From the NCBI GenBank assembly GCA_021208135.1, contig JAJOKB010000065.1, positions 1-41,228 of the forward strand: a stretch of 41,228 nt of DNA, read 5' to 3'. The notes under the pieces are model-generated. The model did not search any database. It was not told the DNA's origin and saw only the letters and a program-made list of their open reading frames with translations. Within the stretch, counting starts at the first letter, position 1, and each line of letters starts with the position of its first letter. This stretch comes from Verrucomicrobiota bacterium (lineage in GTDB: Bacteria; Verrucomicrobiota; Verrucomicrobiia; Opitutales; Oceanipulchritudinaceae). Positions 9,852 to 20,479 of the stretch are shown here, piece by piece. The translations under genes and the position numbers were made by a program.

Positions 9852-10668
9852 CGGCGACCACACCTCGGGCACCAACTATTCCATCACCGCCTGGTATCTA
9901 GGCTCGGTACTGCTGGAAAAAAACCGCTGGCGCCGCAACGAACCACCCCAATTAACACTCTCTCAATTCACGCATAAACTGCTCGCGGCCGGATTCAATG
10001 AATTGGAACTTTGGGAGTTTCACTACCTGAAAGCTCATCAGGAAGAACAACGAAGCTTGTGTGAAGGCCCTCTGGCATTTCCAATTTTTAACACTTATGC
10101 TGAATTCAGGCGCGGTGCGGAATATGCGGACAGGCTGGAACAAGTCCGGGCAGCAGTACTGGCTTTGGGCAGCAAGGAAATCAAATTCAACGTCCCCAAA
10201 GAACCGGAGTTACTCGAGGATGCGCTCGCCATCGCCAGTGACTGGATCGAGACCTTTCCACAGGGAATTCGGCTACTCTGCGAATGCCATCCTGGCACGG
10301 CCTTGGAGGAACCCGACGTGGCAGCACGGGTGATACCTTCGTTGCCACAAAGTCGATTCGGCACCATTGCTCATGTAATGGCGAGCCCAACTGCTGCTGT
10401 CAGAACCTGGTTTGAAGCCTTGGGGAACAGCTTATCGCACATCCATATTCAAACCCGGGACGACACGAAAAAGTTTTGCCTGGCTGCTGACCGCAAGGAA
10501 TGGGCACAAGAGGCTATCGGCGTTCTACAAGAATTTGGCTTCAAGGGCAGCATCACCTGTGAGTTTACCAAGGGATGCGCCACGCCGGAGGAAACTCCGG
10601 ATGAACTTCTGGCGGCAGCCGTTGCCGATAGAAATTACCTGCAGAATTTATGGCTCCCCCGAAATTGA
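9838..10668 (+). CDS. Xylose isomerase-like TIM-barrel protein (sugar epimerase/isomerase family)
   Basis: The chosen start is ATG 9838 (or the adjacent ATG 9841). The longer open frame from 9778 runs through the glutaredoxin gene and has no family similarity. The 277-residue product has the PF01261 layout: LTLSQFTHKLLAAGFNELEL as strand/helix 1, EIKFNVPKE, IRLLCECHPG (acidic metal-ligand region), FGTIAHVMA with a histidine, LSHIHIQTRD, and a final GSITCEFTKG strand with glutamate. These acidic and histidine residues match the divalent-metal site of sugar epimerases in this fold. The substrate is unknown. It overlaps the downstream dehydrogenase by 19 nt, suggesting a shared pathway. Confidence 0.78.
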   Translation: MMKTDGDHTSGTNYSITAWYLGSVLLEKNRWRRNEPPQLTLSQFTHKLLAAGFNELELWEFHYLKAHQEEQRSLCEGPLAFPIFNTYAEFRRGAEYADRLEQVRAAVLALGSKEIKFNVPKEPELLEDALAIASDWIETFPQGIRLLCECHPGTALEEPDVAARVIPSLPQSRFGTIAHVMASPTAAVRTWFEALGNSLSHIHIQTRDDTKKFCLAADRKEWAQEAIGVLQEFGFKGSITCEFTKGCATPEETPDELLAAAVADRNYLQNLWLPRN

Positions 10669-11659
10669 TCTTTTTAGCCAATCGCACCCAACCGCAACGG
10701 CTCTTCAATGGACTCTTTTGCACTGCGCTCAATAAGCTGGGCGATTTGCAAATTCTTGAACACACCGGAGAATGGTCGGATGGGAAAACGCTGGAAGTCT
10801 TGCAGGCTAATGACATCGTTTTAACCGGCTGGGTGCACGCAAAATCCCCGATACACTGGCAAGCCAGCCGGGCAAAGTGCGCTACATTTGCCATTTGACG
10901 GGCGAAATGCGCAATTTCATCAGCGAAACCATTATCAAGAGTGCCATTCCAGTTACCAATTGGGGTGACGCTCCGGCACGAGGGATCGCAGAGGGTACCT
11001 TGACGTTGCTTTTAGCCTGTCTGAAAAATCTGCGGTTACACTGCGACATGCGGGCCAACGGACATTGGTGGGATATCCCCGACGAAACCCAGGGAATTCT
11101 GCAGGGGTTGAATGTCGGCATATTCGGTATGGGTGTTATCGCCCGAAAAACCGTTGAAATGCTCCGTGTTTTCGAACCAAACCTGTTGTTCTTTGATCCC
11201 TATTTTCAGGGCGAACCAGAAGATACGCAGCGCATGCAAAGCTTGGAAGATTTGTGTCGGTCCAGCCATGCATTGTTGGTTATGGCCGGACTGAATGAGC
11301 AAACAAGAGGTTGTATCAATGCCGATGTGCTGGCACTCTTGCCAGACAATGCAATCGTCATCAATACCGCACGCGGAGCCATCATTGATGAAGATGCGTT
11401 GTTTGCCGAGTTAAAGTCCGGTAGATTGCGTGCTGGGCTGGACGTGTTGACCAATGACCGCGAACTGGAAGCAGGTCATCCAGTAAGGTCATTATCCAAT
11501 GTCATCATTACAGGTCACAAAATAGGACGCGCGGGGTGGCCTCCGGGAGAACGGTTGGCAGACTTACACCGCATCGCATTGGACAACATTCAGCGCGCCT
11601 TGAATGGCGAACCCCTGCGCTTCATAATGGACGAACGCCGCTATGCTTTGAGCACCTGA
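10650..11659 (+). CDS. D-isomer-specific 2-hydroxyacid dehydrogenase (frameshifted)
   Basis: This NAD(P)-dependent dehydrogenase interconverts a 2-oxoacid and its D-2-hydroxyacid. The N-terminal catalytic half runs from ATG 10650. The frame changes near 10876-10880, where one added G gives AKVRYICHLTGEM. The Rossmann motif GIFGMGVIARKTVEML is near residue 156. The catalytic arginine lies in VINTARGAIIDEDAL, the glutamate in the DRELEAGHPV segment, and the histidine in IITGHKIG. The repaired length of about 337 residues fits the family. It is the last gene of a tight trio with a glutaredoxin and a TIM-barrel isomerase; the substrate, perhaps a sugar acid, is inference only. Confidence 0.85.
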
Positions 11660-11668
11660 TAATAGGCC

Positions 11669-11701
11669 AAAAAAACGGCCCCCCCGGAAACCGGGGAGCC
11701 G
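11669..11701 (-). terminator. Rho-independent terminator after the PEP-CTERM gene
   Basis: On the minus strand CGGCTCCCCGG (11701-11691), a TTT loop and CCGGGGGGGCCG form a very GC-rich stem followed by seven T residues (11675-11669). It lies 27 nt beyond the stop of the PEP-CTERM gene. No T tract follows on the plus strand, so it should mainly stop leftward transcription. Confidence 0.75.
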
Positions 11702-11727
11702 CCCACACTACACAACGATAAAAAAGA

Positions 11728-12785
11728 TCAACGCCTGCGACGCCAGGCCACGAAACCCAAAGCCAGCAATCCGAAGAGTGCGGCATAGGTGGAGGGCTCG
11801 GGAATGGTGTACAGCAAGGTAGTCAACTCAATGTCGTTGACCATTGTTGTACCAAATGAGAATTCGCCCGGCAATGGGGAATTCAGAGCCGAGAAATCGC
11901 CCAGGGAAAATTAGTGGAAGCGAAGGCGAGCAGTGTGTAGGTTTCCTGAATACCGCTTCCACCAAAATCGAAGGCAAAAGTATCTCCCGATCCACGGGTA
12001 AAGGTGCCTCCGAGAACGATGGTGTTGGAAGAGTTGTCAACACCACTCAGATTGTACACCAAGGTACCGCCGTTCCAAGTGAAATTGGTCTGTCCTGCAG
12101 CACTGGCGAACAATTCGCCTGAGTTCAGTACGACACTGGTGAAGCCAACAGCACCTGTAGCACCGACTGCGGCCCCTAATGGCGCTGAGTAGTTGACACG
12201 ACCGCCACCACTCAACGTCAATATACCACCCATGTTACCCACGCCATTGATGGTATAATTGCCATCACCGAACAGGGTCAGATTGGTGGCAGTACCGCCA
12301 AACTGACGATTGAGTGTACTGATGGTCACAGTGCCAGTGCCATCATTGCGGAGCGAACGATTGCTTTGCGCCCCTGCGCCAATACCCAGTAAGCTGAAGG
12401 TGATATCACTGCTGCCACCCATTACATGAACTGCGTGGCCAGTGTTGTTGTTAGGCAACCTCAGATTGACATTTCCGGTAAAGTTGTAGTTGCCGGAAAG
12501 ATTTTGGAAGAAAATGCGCGCCGGCTCGTTGCCATTGCCGGTGACTGTCCCTGAACCTTCAAAATAGGCCAGACGACCAGTGTTGACTGCAGGGGAGATG
12601 TTTACCTCAAGCGCTGGATCGTACCAGGCATTGGCATCAGACCAGGCACCGTTGCCTCCAGTCGGCTGGTATGGCAATACCTGGGAAGGATTCCAAAACA
12701 TTTGTTGGGCAGACATCCCGAGGGGCAACGTCATTAACACTGTAGCCACCGCTAAGCGACGAGGAGTTGATAGTAGGCGAGTCAT
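11728..12785 (-). CDS. Autotransporter-type beta-strand repeat protein with PEP-CTERM anchor (frameshifted)
   Basis: ATG 12785 opens a cleavable signal peptide (MTRLLSTPRRLAVATVLM, ending near MSAQ); the longer start at 12836 would put the hydrophobic segment too far in. The body is rich in Gly, Asn, Thr and Ser, with repeating strands such as ILTLSGGGRVNYSAP and GTVTISTLNRQFGG, typical of autotransporter-associated beta-strand repeats. Near 11908-11911 the frame changes; one extra T in the TTTT run continues the protein to IPEPSTYAALFGLLALGF and a WRRRR end. That is a complete PEP-CTERM sorting signal (PEP, hydrophobic helix, arginine cluster). The protein is probably exported and processed by an exosortase. 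It is 104 nt downstream of the laminarinase and probably co-transcribed with it. Confidence 0.8.
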
Positions 12786-12889
12786 AGCCCACCAAAATAC
12801 CACATCAACAGCTCGTCGTCTTCCCATCTTGCGCAACTCCGATCAGATTTTTTTATGATTTTGGGAAACGAGAACCGCCCTCCAAGTCA

Positions 12890-15800
12890 TCAATCGATGA
12901 CAAATCTGAAATAGCTGGCAGCACTTCCCTGGACAAATTGAAAGTGATGGGTCTGACGCGCACTTCCGCCACTAGGCTCGTCCGCAGTCGATTCAATCGG
13001 ATGCCAATGAAGCATATTGCCCGATGATTCAATACGCAGGAGGCCCTCTGGCAAATGGGCTGGAAGCGAGACCGACCACAGGGGATCCGCTTGATTTTCC
13101 GGCTGCCAGAATTCAGCTCTGGGCACATCTGCAAGCAATGGATTCATACCGAGATAAGCCTCCATAATATTGGTATAACCGTCGCCATCGGGATCCGCAT
13201 GATCGCCCCAAATCTCACTTTCCAACGCCGGATCAGACAAAATCTGCTCAGGAAAATGGACCCTGCGCCAATCGGCCATGAATCGCGATTGATTCAGAGG
13301 TGTCGGTGCTCCGCAGGGTGCCAGGGTAAAAGATTGAGGTTGTCCAAAAGTCGTGCGTTCCCCACCAGCAGGATGCGAGTATGTGTAATAAAAGGTCACC
13401 GTCTGTCCGGTTCTGCCATTGACCCGGAACGGAACATTGGGGGTTACAGGAGTGCCCGGAAAGGGTGCTGTGCCGGTGAGATTATGATACAGCAAACAGA
13501 GGTTGGCACCCACTCCGGCGTAATGGGCACGAACGTTAAATAGTAGTCTTCACCTTCCTTGCTAAACAGGTACGAATAATTGCCATCAGGACTGATGCCA
13601 CCACAGGGTAAAGGTGCTGTTACCTTCAGCTGGAGCGGCCCATCGACGCCCGCCATGCCCGAATCATCGATAGCAACAACGTGAATTTCATAAACTCCCT
13701 CAGCATAAGGAGTCCATTCAACGGTCCAAGGCTCACTCCAGGCGGTTCCTATGCGAATATCTCCATGGTAAAATACAACTGATACTACCTCACCATCCAC
13801 ATCACTGGCGGTGGCAGTGAGAACTATTGGCACCCCGAATCCAAACTCAGCTTGCGGGCCTGGACTCTGAAAATTAACTCTGGGAGCGATTTTTTCCTGG
13901 GCAGACACCACTAGCAAAACATCCGCCTGATCTTCATCAATCCCGTCCGTAAGAATGAGTCGGAAGCTGTAAAAGCCTTCCACCAAGCCTGAAATCACTG
14001 GCGTGGCAGCATACCTGTCGTCAAAAGCAACAGTGCTTGGACCGTATCGTTGCACCCACTCAAACTGGGCTGATCTTCCCTCTGGAACATAGCTTTGACT
14101 CGCATCGAGCTGCGCCGTGGTAGCAGGTAACAGCACTATTTGTGTGGCTCCGGCATTGGCAATCGGTCGATCACCGGTCAGCGGACCTGTGTACGCAAAA
14201 GCCATGCGACCGATGTTAACCTCGCCACCCTGAAACTCCAGTCTGAGTATGCGTTCGCCTGCTACCAACTCCAGACCGGAAAAAGTAACCGACTGGAATT
14301 GTTCCCACCCTCCAGTGGACGGAAGTGCCAAGGGACCTGTCACATCGCGCCCATTGACAAGCAGCCGGATGGGACCGCGTTGCTGCGTATTGCCCGAAGC
14401 AAACCGTACCGTGAAATCATAAATACCCGACTGTCCAATATCGACGGTGTACTCCAGCCACTCCCCAGCATCAGTCCAACCAACGATGGCACCTTCCGCA
14501 CTGGACAAACTGGAATCAACATACTCTTCCGGCCTGAAACCTCCGGCGTTGCCCGGACTGTTGTCATGATAGGCGATACCTTGCCCAATCGCACCGGGAA
14601 AGCGATCGTACTTGCCAGCTTCAATCTCACCGGGAATGGCCCAGGGTTGTCCGGCATAGGGCATTTGGCGACCCACTTGAATGCGGAGGACATTACTGTA
14701 TTTCAGTCCATCTTGCGCGTACATTTTGGCGTAAATAGATCGTATGCCAGCCGCCAAATTACCGATAGTTAAAGTATGAGGAGCCTGTAATGAGGTTGCC
14801 CTTAACTGATCATCGAGAAAAAACTCCACCCGCTCCGGTGTACCCTCGAGCAACGAGAGATTTACGGTGACTGAACACCAACCTCGGTCTGATTGAAATC
14901 ACTGCTCAAAACACCGCGCACGGAAACATCGCGGTTGGTGGCCATAGTGCGCGGCGGAACAATCAATTGCGCCCCATCCGAAAAGGTAACCAGGAGTTCT
15001 TCCGTGCCATAATTGTGTGCGACGTAGGTCACTTGACCATCCGCCCTAAAGGCAGCCGCGAGCGGATGGTTCGCTGTGATGCCAGCTTCGACACGCCCCA
15101 ATGCTTTCATGGCGTGCAACCAATGATACGTCTGCACATCCGAAACACCAAACTTGAGTTCGCGCTGGGGGTAGCTTCGATATAATTCCAGCGCTCGACC
15201 GGGATCCGTGAATGCCAAAAATTTCCAGTAAATGTCGTGCCACAGGTTTGGATTGGCTTGATTGCTCAAAATGCCTGTGTTGGCAGCCATTTCATTCCAC
15301 AATCGCTCGGCGTAATCGTGGTTGTGCCCTAAATAAAGCGAACCTCCATGAATGGGATACAACTCAATGCCATAGGCCGCAGCTATATCACTGGTCCAAA
15401 AAGTACCGTTATCATAACCGTTTCCCCATACCCTGGATACCAGGGCGAACGCATACTCGGGACGAAAATTGCGTTGATGAATATCCAACCAGTATTCCTC
15501 TATCGCCGATTGCTCAGTCACATAGAGGTAGATGCCCAGATCACGAATAGCATCATCTCCAATAACAGACCCCCAGTGAATCAATGAGGAGTTAAATTGC
15601 ATGCTCTCAGAGGTCGATTCCTGATCATTGCCTTGCGGAAATGTGGCAAAACCGTTGGCCCAGGAATGCCCGGCATAGGGACTGAAATTCCTCAAAAATG
15701 GATACTTGGGATCGTCCCGCGCAGGATTGCCAGCATCACGGATCAGCTCGGTTACCATGGGTCCCCACTGCTCGGCCCACCCCGGCTGAAACTGCTCAAT

Positions 15801-17192
15801 AAAGGCCGCCGCATGAATAAAGTAACCCCAATGAAAGTGATGATCATTCAAATTACTGTCCTGTCCATGCCCTGCCGGATAACCTATCAAGGCAGTCCAC
15901 GGAGCATGATAATAAAACAAAAATGCTCTCTCTCCGGGAACAGCAGTAAACCAATCTTCCAAACGATTGCGCACAGTCGACAACATCTTGTCACGGGCTT
16001 CATCCATCCCAACCATGTCCGCAATACGCGCAGTCTGAATCAAGCGATTCATGACCTGACCTTCATTGTAGCTGTCTGTCCATGTGGAAAGACTCTCATT
16101 TTCCATCAATGCGATCTTCTGATTCAATTCTCCAATGCTAAATCCTTCACTGGCTCCGGGAATCCATGGCAACGTAGGCAAAATTCCGGCAAACGTGCGC
16201 TCGGTATAAAAATGATTGCCCAACATTAATCTCATTTGCCCGCGCACCGTAAAATAATGACCCGCATCGGGCTGCGCTGACCCTTGTCCCAGCCAGGCCC
16301 ATTGATGCGGCAATAACCCTTGCGCCACACGGGTTTCGGTCCCTTCTTTTGCTTCAGCAACGATAGTGTAGTCAACTCTTAATACACTATTTTGCGCGTC
16401 GTAATTCCAATCTGCTCGGGTATCTACCGGAAAGGCAAAGGCGTGGGGCGCGAGCGCATCGGCCGCAGCAGCGATCGGTTGCCCAAGCGGTAATTTCGCC
16501 AGCGTCCAATAGTCTCTCCCGTTCAATTCCGATGTGTAAACATTACCGCTGGATTGCCATTGCGCTCCAGTCGGACCATAAACCACAAAATTCGCGCCAC
16601 CTTGAGAGTTGGCAATCAACAATCGCGAACCGCTGACAGTAACCGTGCCTTGATTCACCTCCACTCTCGCCAACGAACCAGCACTTTTCTCAAAATATAC
16701 CATCGGCATCCCTACTCCGCTGGTCGCCCAAAACTGGTTCTGACCACTGCTCCAGTTGAACTGTACTGTCCAATCACTGTGATCCGCTACCGTCGTCCGC
16801 GCCGCACTCAAGCCAACCACGCCAACCACCACCGGCGACACATCACTCAATGGTTGCACACTGCCATTTGGCCCAGACCCCGGTATCACATGGCCGATGT
16901 CGAGTCCTCGCGGTAGCGTTCGCATACTCAATGGATAATTAAACAAATTACCTGCATGGTCATTCTTGACCACCGCCGACCACCAATCATTCGTTGGCAC
17001 CGCCCGCCCAACAGCAGCTCCACTCAACTGTGGCACACCACCAGGAAATTGATTCCGCCCCGCCACATCCGTTCCAGGAAAAACAGTGGTGTAACTGCCT
17101 GCCCCAACTGGGACTGTACCGCTTTGCCCTGACAGAATTGTCACACCCACACACATCAACCACAGCACCCAGATCACTATTTTTCGCTCCAT
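12890..17192 (-). CDS. Secreted modular GH81 endo-beta-1,3-glucanase (laminarinase), two frameshifts
   Basis: This very large exported enzyme (about 1434 residues) should hydrolyse beta-1,3-glucan such as laminarin. ATG 17192 is preceded by AAGGAG and opens a signal peptide (MERKIVIWVLWLMCVGVTIL). The GH81 domain (about 40-735) has NDHHFHWGYFIHAA near residue 447 and NDQESTSESMQF near 526, containing the acidic catalytic residues of the family. C-terminal modules follow: an Ig-like domain, a CBM6/35-like domain (GEWLEYTVDIGQSGIYDFTV), a PKD-like domain, a second Ig-like domain, a CBM56-like domain (TFYYTYSHPAGG), a DPDGDGYTNIMEAYLG linker and a final beta domain. The frame changes near 14862 (one C missing) and near 13512 (one G missing). 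Module names other than GH81 are tentative. Confidence 0.88.
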
Positions 17193-17331
17193 TTCACCGT
17201 CTCCTTGTTTTTCGTTTTCACGGGTGCCTACTTCTGATTGCCACAAATCAAACCTTCGACCGTCCAGAACATCTATATTCAACCGCTTGACATACCCACA
17301 TCGCATCCCCATCCCCACGTCAATATTAAAT

Positions 17332-17375
17332 TGCATAAAAATGCATATTAAAATTAACGGATCTACAGTTGTCAG
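17332..17375 (-). promoter_or_regulatory. Candidate promoter and palindromic operator of the laminarinase gene
   Basis: On the minus strand, CTGACA (17375-17370) and TTTAAT (17352-17347) are separated by exactly 17 nt, a good sigma-70 spacing. Directly downstream, where transcription would begin, lies the palindrome TGCAT-4 nt-ATGCA (17345-17332). A perfect palindrome over the start site is a typical repressor-operator position, so substrate-controlled repression is plausible. No regulator gene lies nearby. Confidence 0.4.
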
Positions 17376-17438
17376 CGGAAATGCCGAGGCGCAATGTCCT
17401 TAATGTTACGCGAAGGTAACGAATTGAGGGATTGGGAG

Positions 17439-17493
17439 TTAAAGCGGTTTAATTGGCGCTAAAGGGGTTGCAATTGGGGAGTAAAGGCATTGG
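17439..17493 (+). repeat. Three imperfect direct repeats upstream of alkaline phosphatase
   Basis: The copies are TTAAAGCGGTTTAATTGG at 17439-17456, CTAAAGGGGTTGCAATTGG at 17459-17477 and a shorter GTAAAGGCATTGG at 17481-17493. The TAAAG starts are 20 and 22 nt apart, roughly two helical turns, and the last copy ends 9 nt before the phosphatase ATG. The phasing suggests cooperative binding of a regulator. They do not match the enterobacterial Pho box. Confidence 0.4.
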
Positions 17494-17502
17494 CTGAACC
17501 TT

Positions 17503-18935
17503 ATGACCGGAAAAGAAAAAAAATCCCTCCCGCCGTGCATTTCTGCGTGGCGGATTCGCGGCTGGGGCGCTTGCGATGGTGCCCGGTGCAGCCAAGGCAT
17601 CCACGCCTGCAACCTCTGCGGCAGAAATAATAGCAGGCAAAGCAACTCATGCCCGGAATGTCATATTTCTGGTGGCTGATGGCATGAATCTGGGCACTTT
17701 GGCGAGTGCGCATCACATGAATTTGCAATTGGGAAAACCGGGCTGCGTGTGGATGGACTTGTACAACAACAAAGAGCTGCAGGCGGTTCGAGCGCTGATG
17801 GATACCGGATCCGCGAATGCGGTGGTTACCGACTCGGGGGGCCGCTGGAAGCGCTGGGGCATTGGTGAGCGGGTGAATAACCGTACGATCAATGTTACCC
17901 CAGGGGGCGAGCTGCCGGAACCTATTTTGTTGAAAGCCAAGCGGGCGGGTAAGCGGACTGCCTGTCAGTACGGCGCGCATCACCCATGCAACTCCGGCCA
18001 GTTTTGCCGCCAATGTGGTGAGTCGCGACATGGAAGATACTATTGCGGATCAATATCTGGAACGCGAAATAGATATTATCTTGGGTGGCGGCGCACGCCA
18101 CTTTGATCCTGCCCGCCGGGAGGACGGGAAAGATGCAGCCGCGCTATTTGCCCAGCGCGGATACACAGTGGTCCGGACATCAGCTGAATTGCAAGCTGCG
18201 GAAAAGGGCGTGCCTCTGTTGGGTCTGTTTCACAACGATCATATCCCATACATTATCGATCGGCAGAACTTCAGTGACCGTTGGTCGGACATACCGGATT
18301 TGCCGCGCATGATGCAGGCGGCTTTGGCCCAGATTGCTCCCTATGCCGGAGGTTTCTTTATGCAGGTGGAAGCTGCACGTATTGACCACGCGGGCCATGC
18401 GAACGATGCCGCCACGATAGTCAAAGAATATCTGGAATTTGATCGCTGTATTGCGCTTGCAATGGAATTCCAGCGCAACGTTCCGGATACACTGGTTGTA
18501 GTGACCACAGACCACGGATGTGGTGGCACCATGATCAATGGAGAGGGCAGGGACTTTCTGGCAACCAACATGGCCGTAAGGCGATTGCACGCAGTACCGC
18601 ATTCGTACGAGCACTTCATTCAAACACATCGCGACGCGTCCGATCCCGCAGGCATTCGTGCAGACTTGGCGGCTTTGGTACCTCAACCCAATGTCAGTGA
18701 AGATATGATCGAGGCTGCTGTTGCCGAAACCCTTGCACATCTGGAAGAACGTCCATTGTGGCAAGAAGCCTTTGGCAGCATCATGCACCGATTCAACCGG
18801 GGATTCGGTGTTCATTTCACCACTCAGAATCACACCGGCGAAATGGTGGAGTTAACAGCTTTTGGAGCTGGAAAAGATGCGATGGGCGGCTTTTATTCGC
18901 AAATGATCAACTACACCATGCCATCTGCTCTGTAG
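17503..18935 (+). CDS. Tat-exported alkaline phosphatase (PhoA family), multiple frameshifts
   Basis: This is a periplasmic phosphomonoesterase. The start at 17503 runs into an eight-A run (17516-17523); one A fewer gives the twin-arginine signal SRRAFLRGGFAAGALAM. Metal-site motifs follow: VADGMN, EAARIDHAGHANDA, VVTTDHGCGG and TTQNHTGEMV. The nucleophile region reads TDSGGRWKRWG, but the next frame of the same bases encodes AAGSA, so two compensating errors (an extra G in the G run at 17836-17841 and a lost T near 17856) probably disguise the family motif DSAAAGSAWG. Another frame change near 17960 separates the two long halves; the repaired text resembles TARITHATPASFAA. The repaired length is about 477 residues. 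Confidence 0.88.
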
Positions 18936-18991
18936 CCCGACTCTGAACCAGGGTACCTTGACAGAACGGCGGCATGGCGTAAAAGAATGGT

Positions 18992-20479
18992 ATGCACAAC
19001 GCCTACCAGCAATTGGTAACCGAGTTACAAAGACTCGACACTCTGAACGCCATCCAGGGAATTCTCGGTTGGGACGAACAGGTAAACCTACCTGAGTCGA
19101 GCAGCGCATTCCGCGGTTTGCAGCTTGCCGAATTCGCCCGCATTTATCATCGCGAATCCACTGCACCTGCGTTGGGAAAGTTGCTCGATTTCCTCCAGTC
19201 GGACAAAATCGAGTTAGACGCAGATCAAGCGATCGTAGTGGCGGAGGCACGTAAAAATTTTGATCTTGCCACCAAAGTTCCGGAGACATTCGTAGCAAAA
19301 CGCACGGAGGCGCGGAGCCGATCCTATCACGCTTGGGTAGCTGCGCGTAAAGCCAACGATTTTGCCGGATTCGCATCCTGCCTGGAGGAGCAGTTACAAC
19401 TTTCAATTGAAGAAACAGCGTTTCTTAATGCCAGCGATCCCTATGATCACTGGATTGATCGATTCGATCCGGGAATGGATGCAGCCACAATTGAGCGGTT
19501 ATTCACCGCGCTGCAAAGTGAACTCAAGCCTCTGGTCAACCAAATTACCAGCTCCAGCATCCAGGCAGATACGTCCATGCTGCGCGGTTTTCCGGAGGAC
19601 AAGCAGGAAGCTTTTCTGAAGGATGTGATCGCAGCTGTAGGATTCGATTTCAAGCGCGGGCGAATTGATCGAGCCGTACACCCGTTTTGCGGCGGCCACA
19701 CTCTGGACACCCGCATGACCACCCGATTCGATGAAAACAATCCGCTCGACTCATTGAGCAGCGCTTTGCACGAAACCGGCCACGCTCTGTACGAGCAGGG
19801 TTTGGCTCCTGAATACAGGGGCACTGCTTTGGGCGAATCGGTCGGCATGGCGGTGCACGAATCACAAAGTCGAATGTGGGAAAACCAGGTTGGCCGCGGT
19901 AAGGCATTCTGGAAGTTTTGGGAACCTCGCTATCGGGCGCTGTTTCCATCGCAGTTGGCAGGAGTTGATTCCAATCAACTGTATTTGGCGATCAACAATG
20001 TTAGCATAAGCCCCATCCGGGTGGATGCTGATGAAGTGACGTACAATCTGCATATCATGCTGAGATTCAGCTTGGAGAAACAACTTTTCACCGGCCAACT
20101 GCGTGTCAGGGACTTACCAGAAGCGTGGAACGCAGCATCCAGCCAAATCCTCGGATACACTCCAAATTCAGACAAGGAGGGGTGTTTGCAGGATGTTCAC
20201 TGGTCGTGCGGAATGTTTGGTTATTTCCCCAGTTATTGTTTGGGTAACATGTTGGCGGCGCAATTTTGGTACACTATCCTGGATCAAGTACCTGGACTGG
20301 AATGCGATTTCGAAGTGGGTGATTACAGTCGCCTGCTGGCCTGGTTGCGCACTCACGTACACAGCCAAGGCAAGCGATACCAAACGATGGCTATTGCCCA
20401 AAAAGTTACGGGCAAGCCACTTGAACATGAGTCCTTGATACGCTACTTGAAGGAGCGGTATTTGCCTCTGTACAGTTGA
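18992..20479 (+). CDS. Carboxypeptidase Taq family metallopeptidase (M32)
   Basis: M32 enzymes are cytoplasmic zinc carboxypeptidases that remove C-terminal residues from peptides. The 495-residue frame is intact and full length. The zinc site HETGH is at about residues 259-263 and the third ligand lies in HESQSRMWEN about 30 residues later. Other conserved stretches are GWDEQVNLP near the start, HPFCGGHTLDTRMTTRF, EADEVTYNLH-like RVDADEVTYNLHIMLRF, and YFPSYCLGNMLAAQFW, with the usual end YLKERYLPLYS. It lies 56 nt after the phosphatase on the same strand. Its last 74 nt overlap the convergent exbB gene; the conserved C-terminus shows the M32 end is correct. Confidence 0.95.
   Translation: MHNAYQQLVTELQRLDTLNAIQGILGWDEQVNLPESSSAFRGLQLAEFARIYHRESTAPALGKLLDFLQSDKIELDADQAIVVAEARKNFDLATKVPETFVAKRTEARSRSYHAWVAARKANDFAGFASCLEEQLQLSIEETAFLNASDPYDHWIDRFDPGMDAATIERLFTALQSELKPLVNQITSSSIQADTSMLRGFPEDKQEAFLKDVIAAVGFDFKRGRIDRAVHPFCGGHTLDTRMTTRFDENNPLDSLSSALHETGHALYEQGLAPEYRGTALGESVGMAVHESQSRMWENQVGRGKAFWKFWEPRYRALFPSQLAGVDSNQLYLAINNVSISPIRVDADEVTYNLHIMLRFSLEKQLFTGQLRVRDLPEAWNAASSQILGYTPNSDKEGCLQDVHWSCGMFGYFPSYCLGNMLAAQFWYTILDQVPGLECDFEVGDYSRLLAWLRTHVHSQGKRYQTMAIAQKVTGKPLEHESLIRYLKERYLPLYS

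Larger units (their letters stand above)
17193..17502. other. Divergent control region between laminarinase and alkaline phosphatase
   Basis: This 310-nt gene-free stretch carries the laminarinase ribosome-binding site (AAGGAG on the minus strand, at about 17201-17206), a candidate leftward promoter with a palindrome, and a set of direct repeats next to the phosphatase start; these are listed separately. I see no small gene, RNA or terminator in the remainder. Confidence 0.5.
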
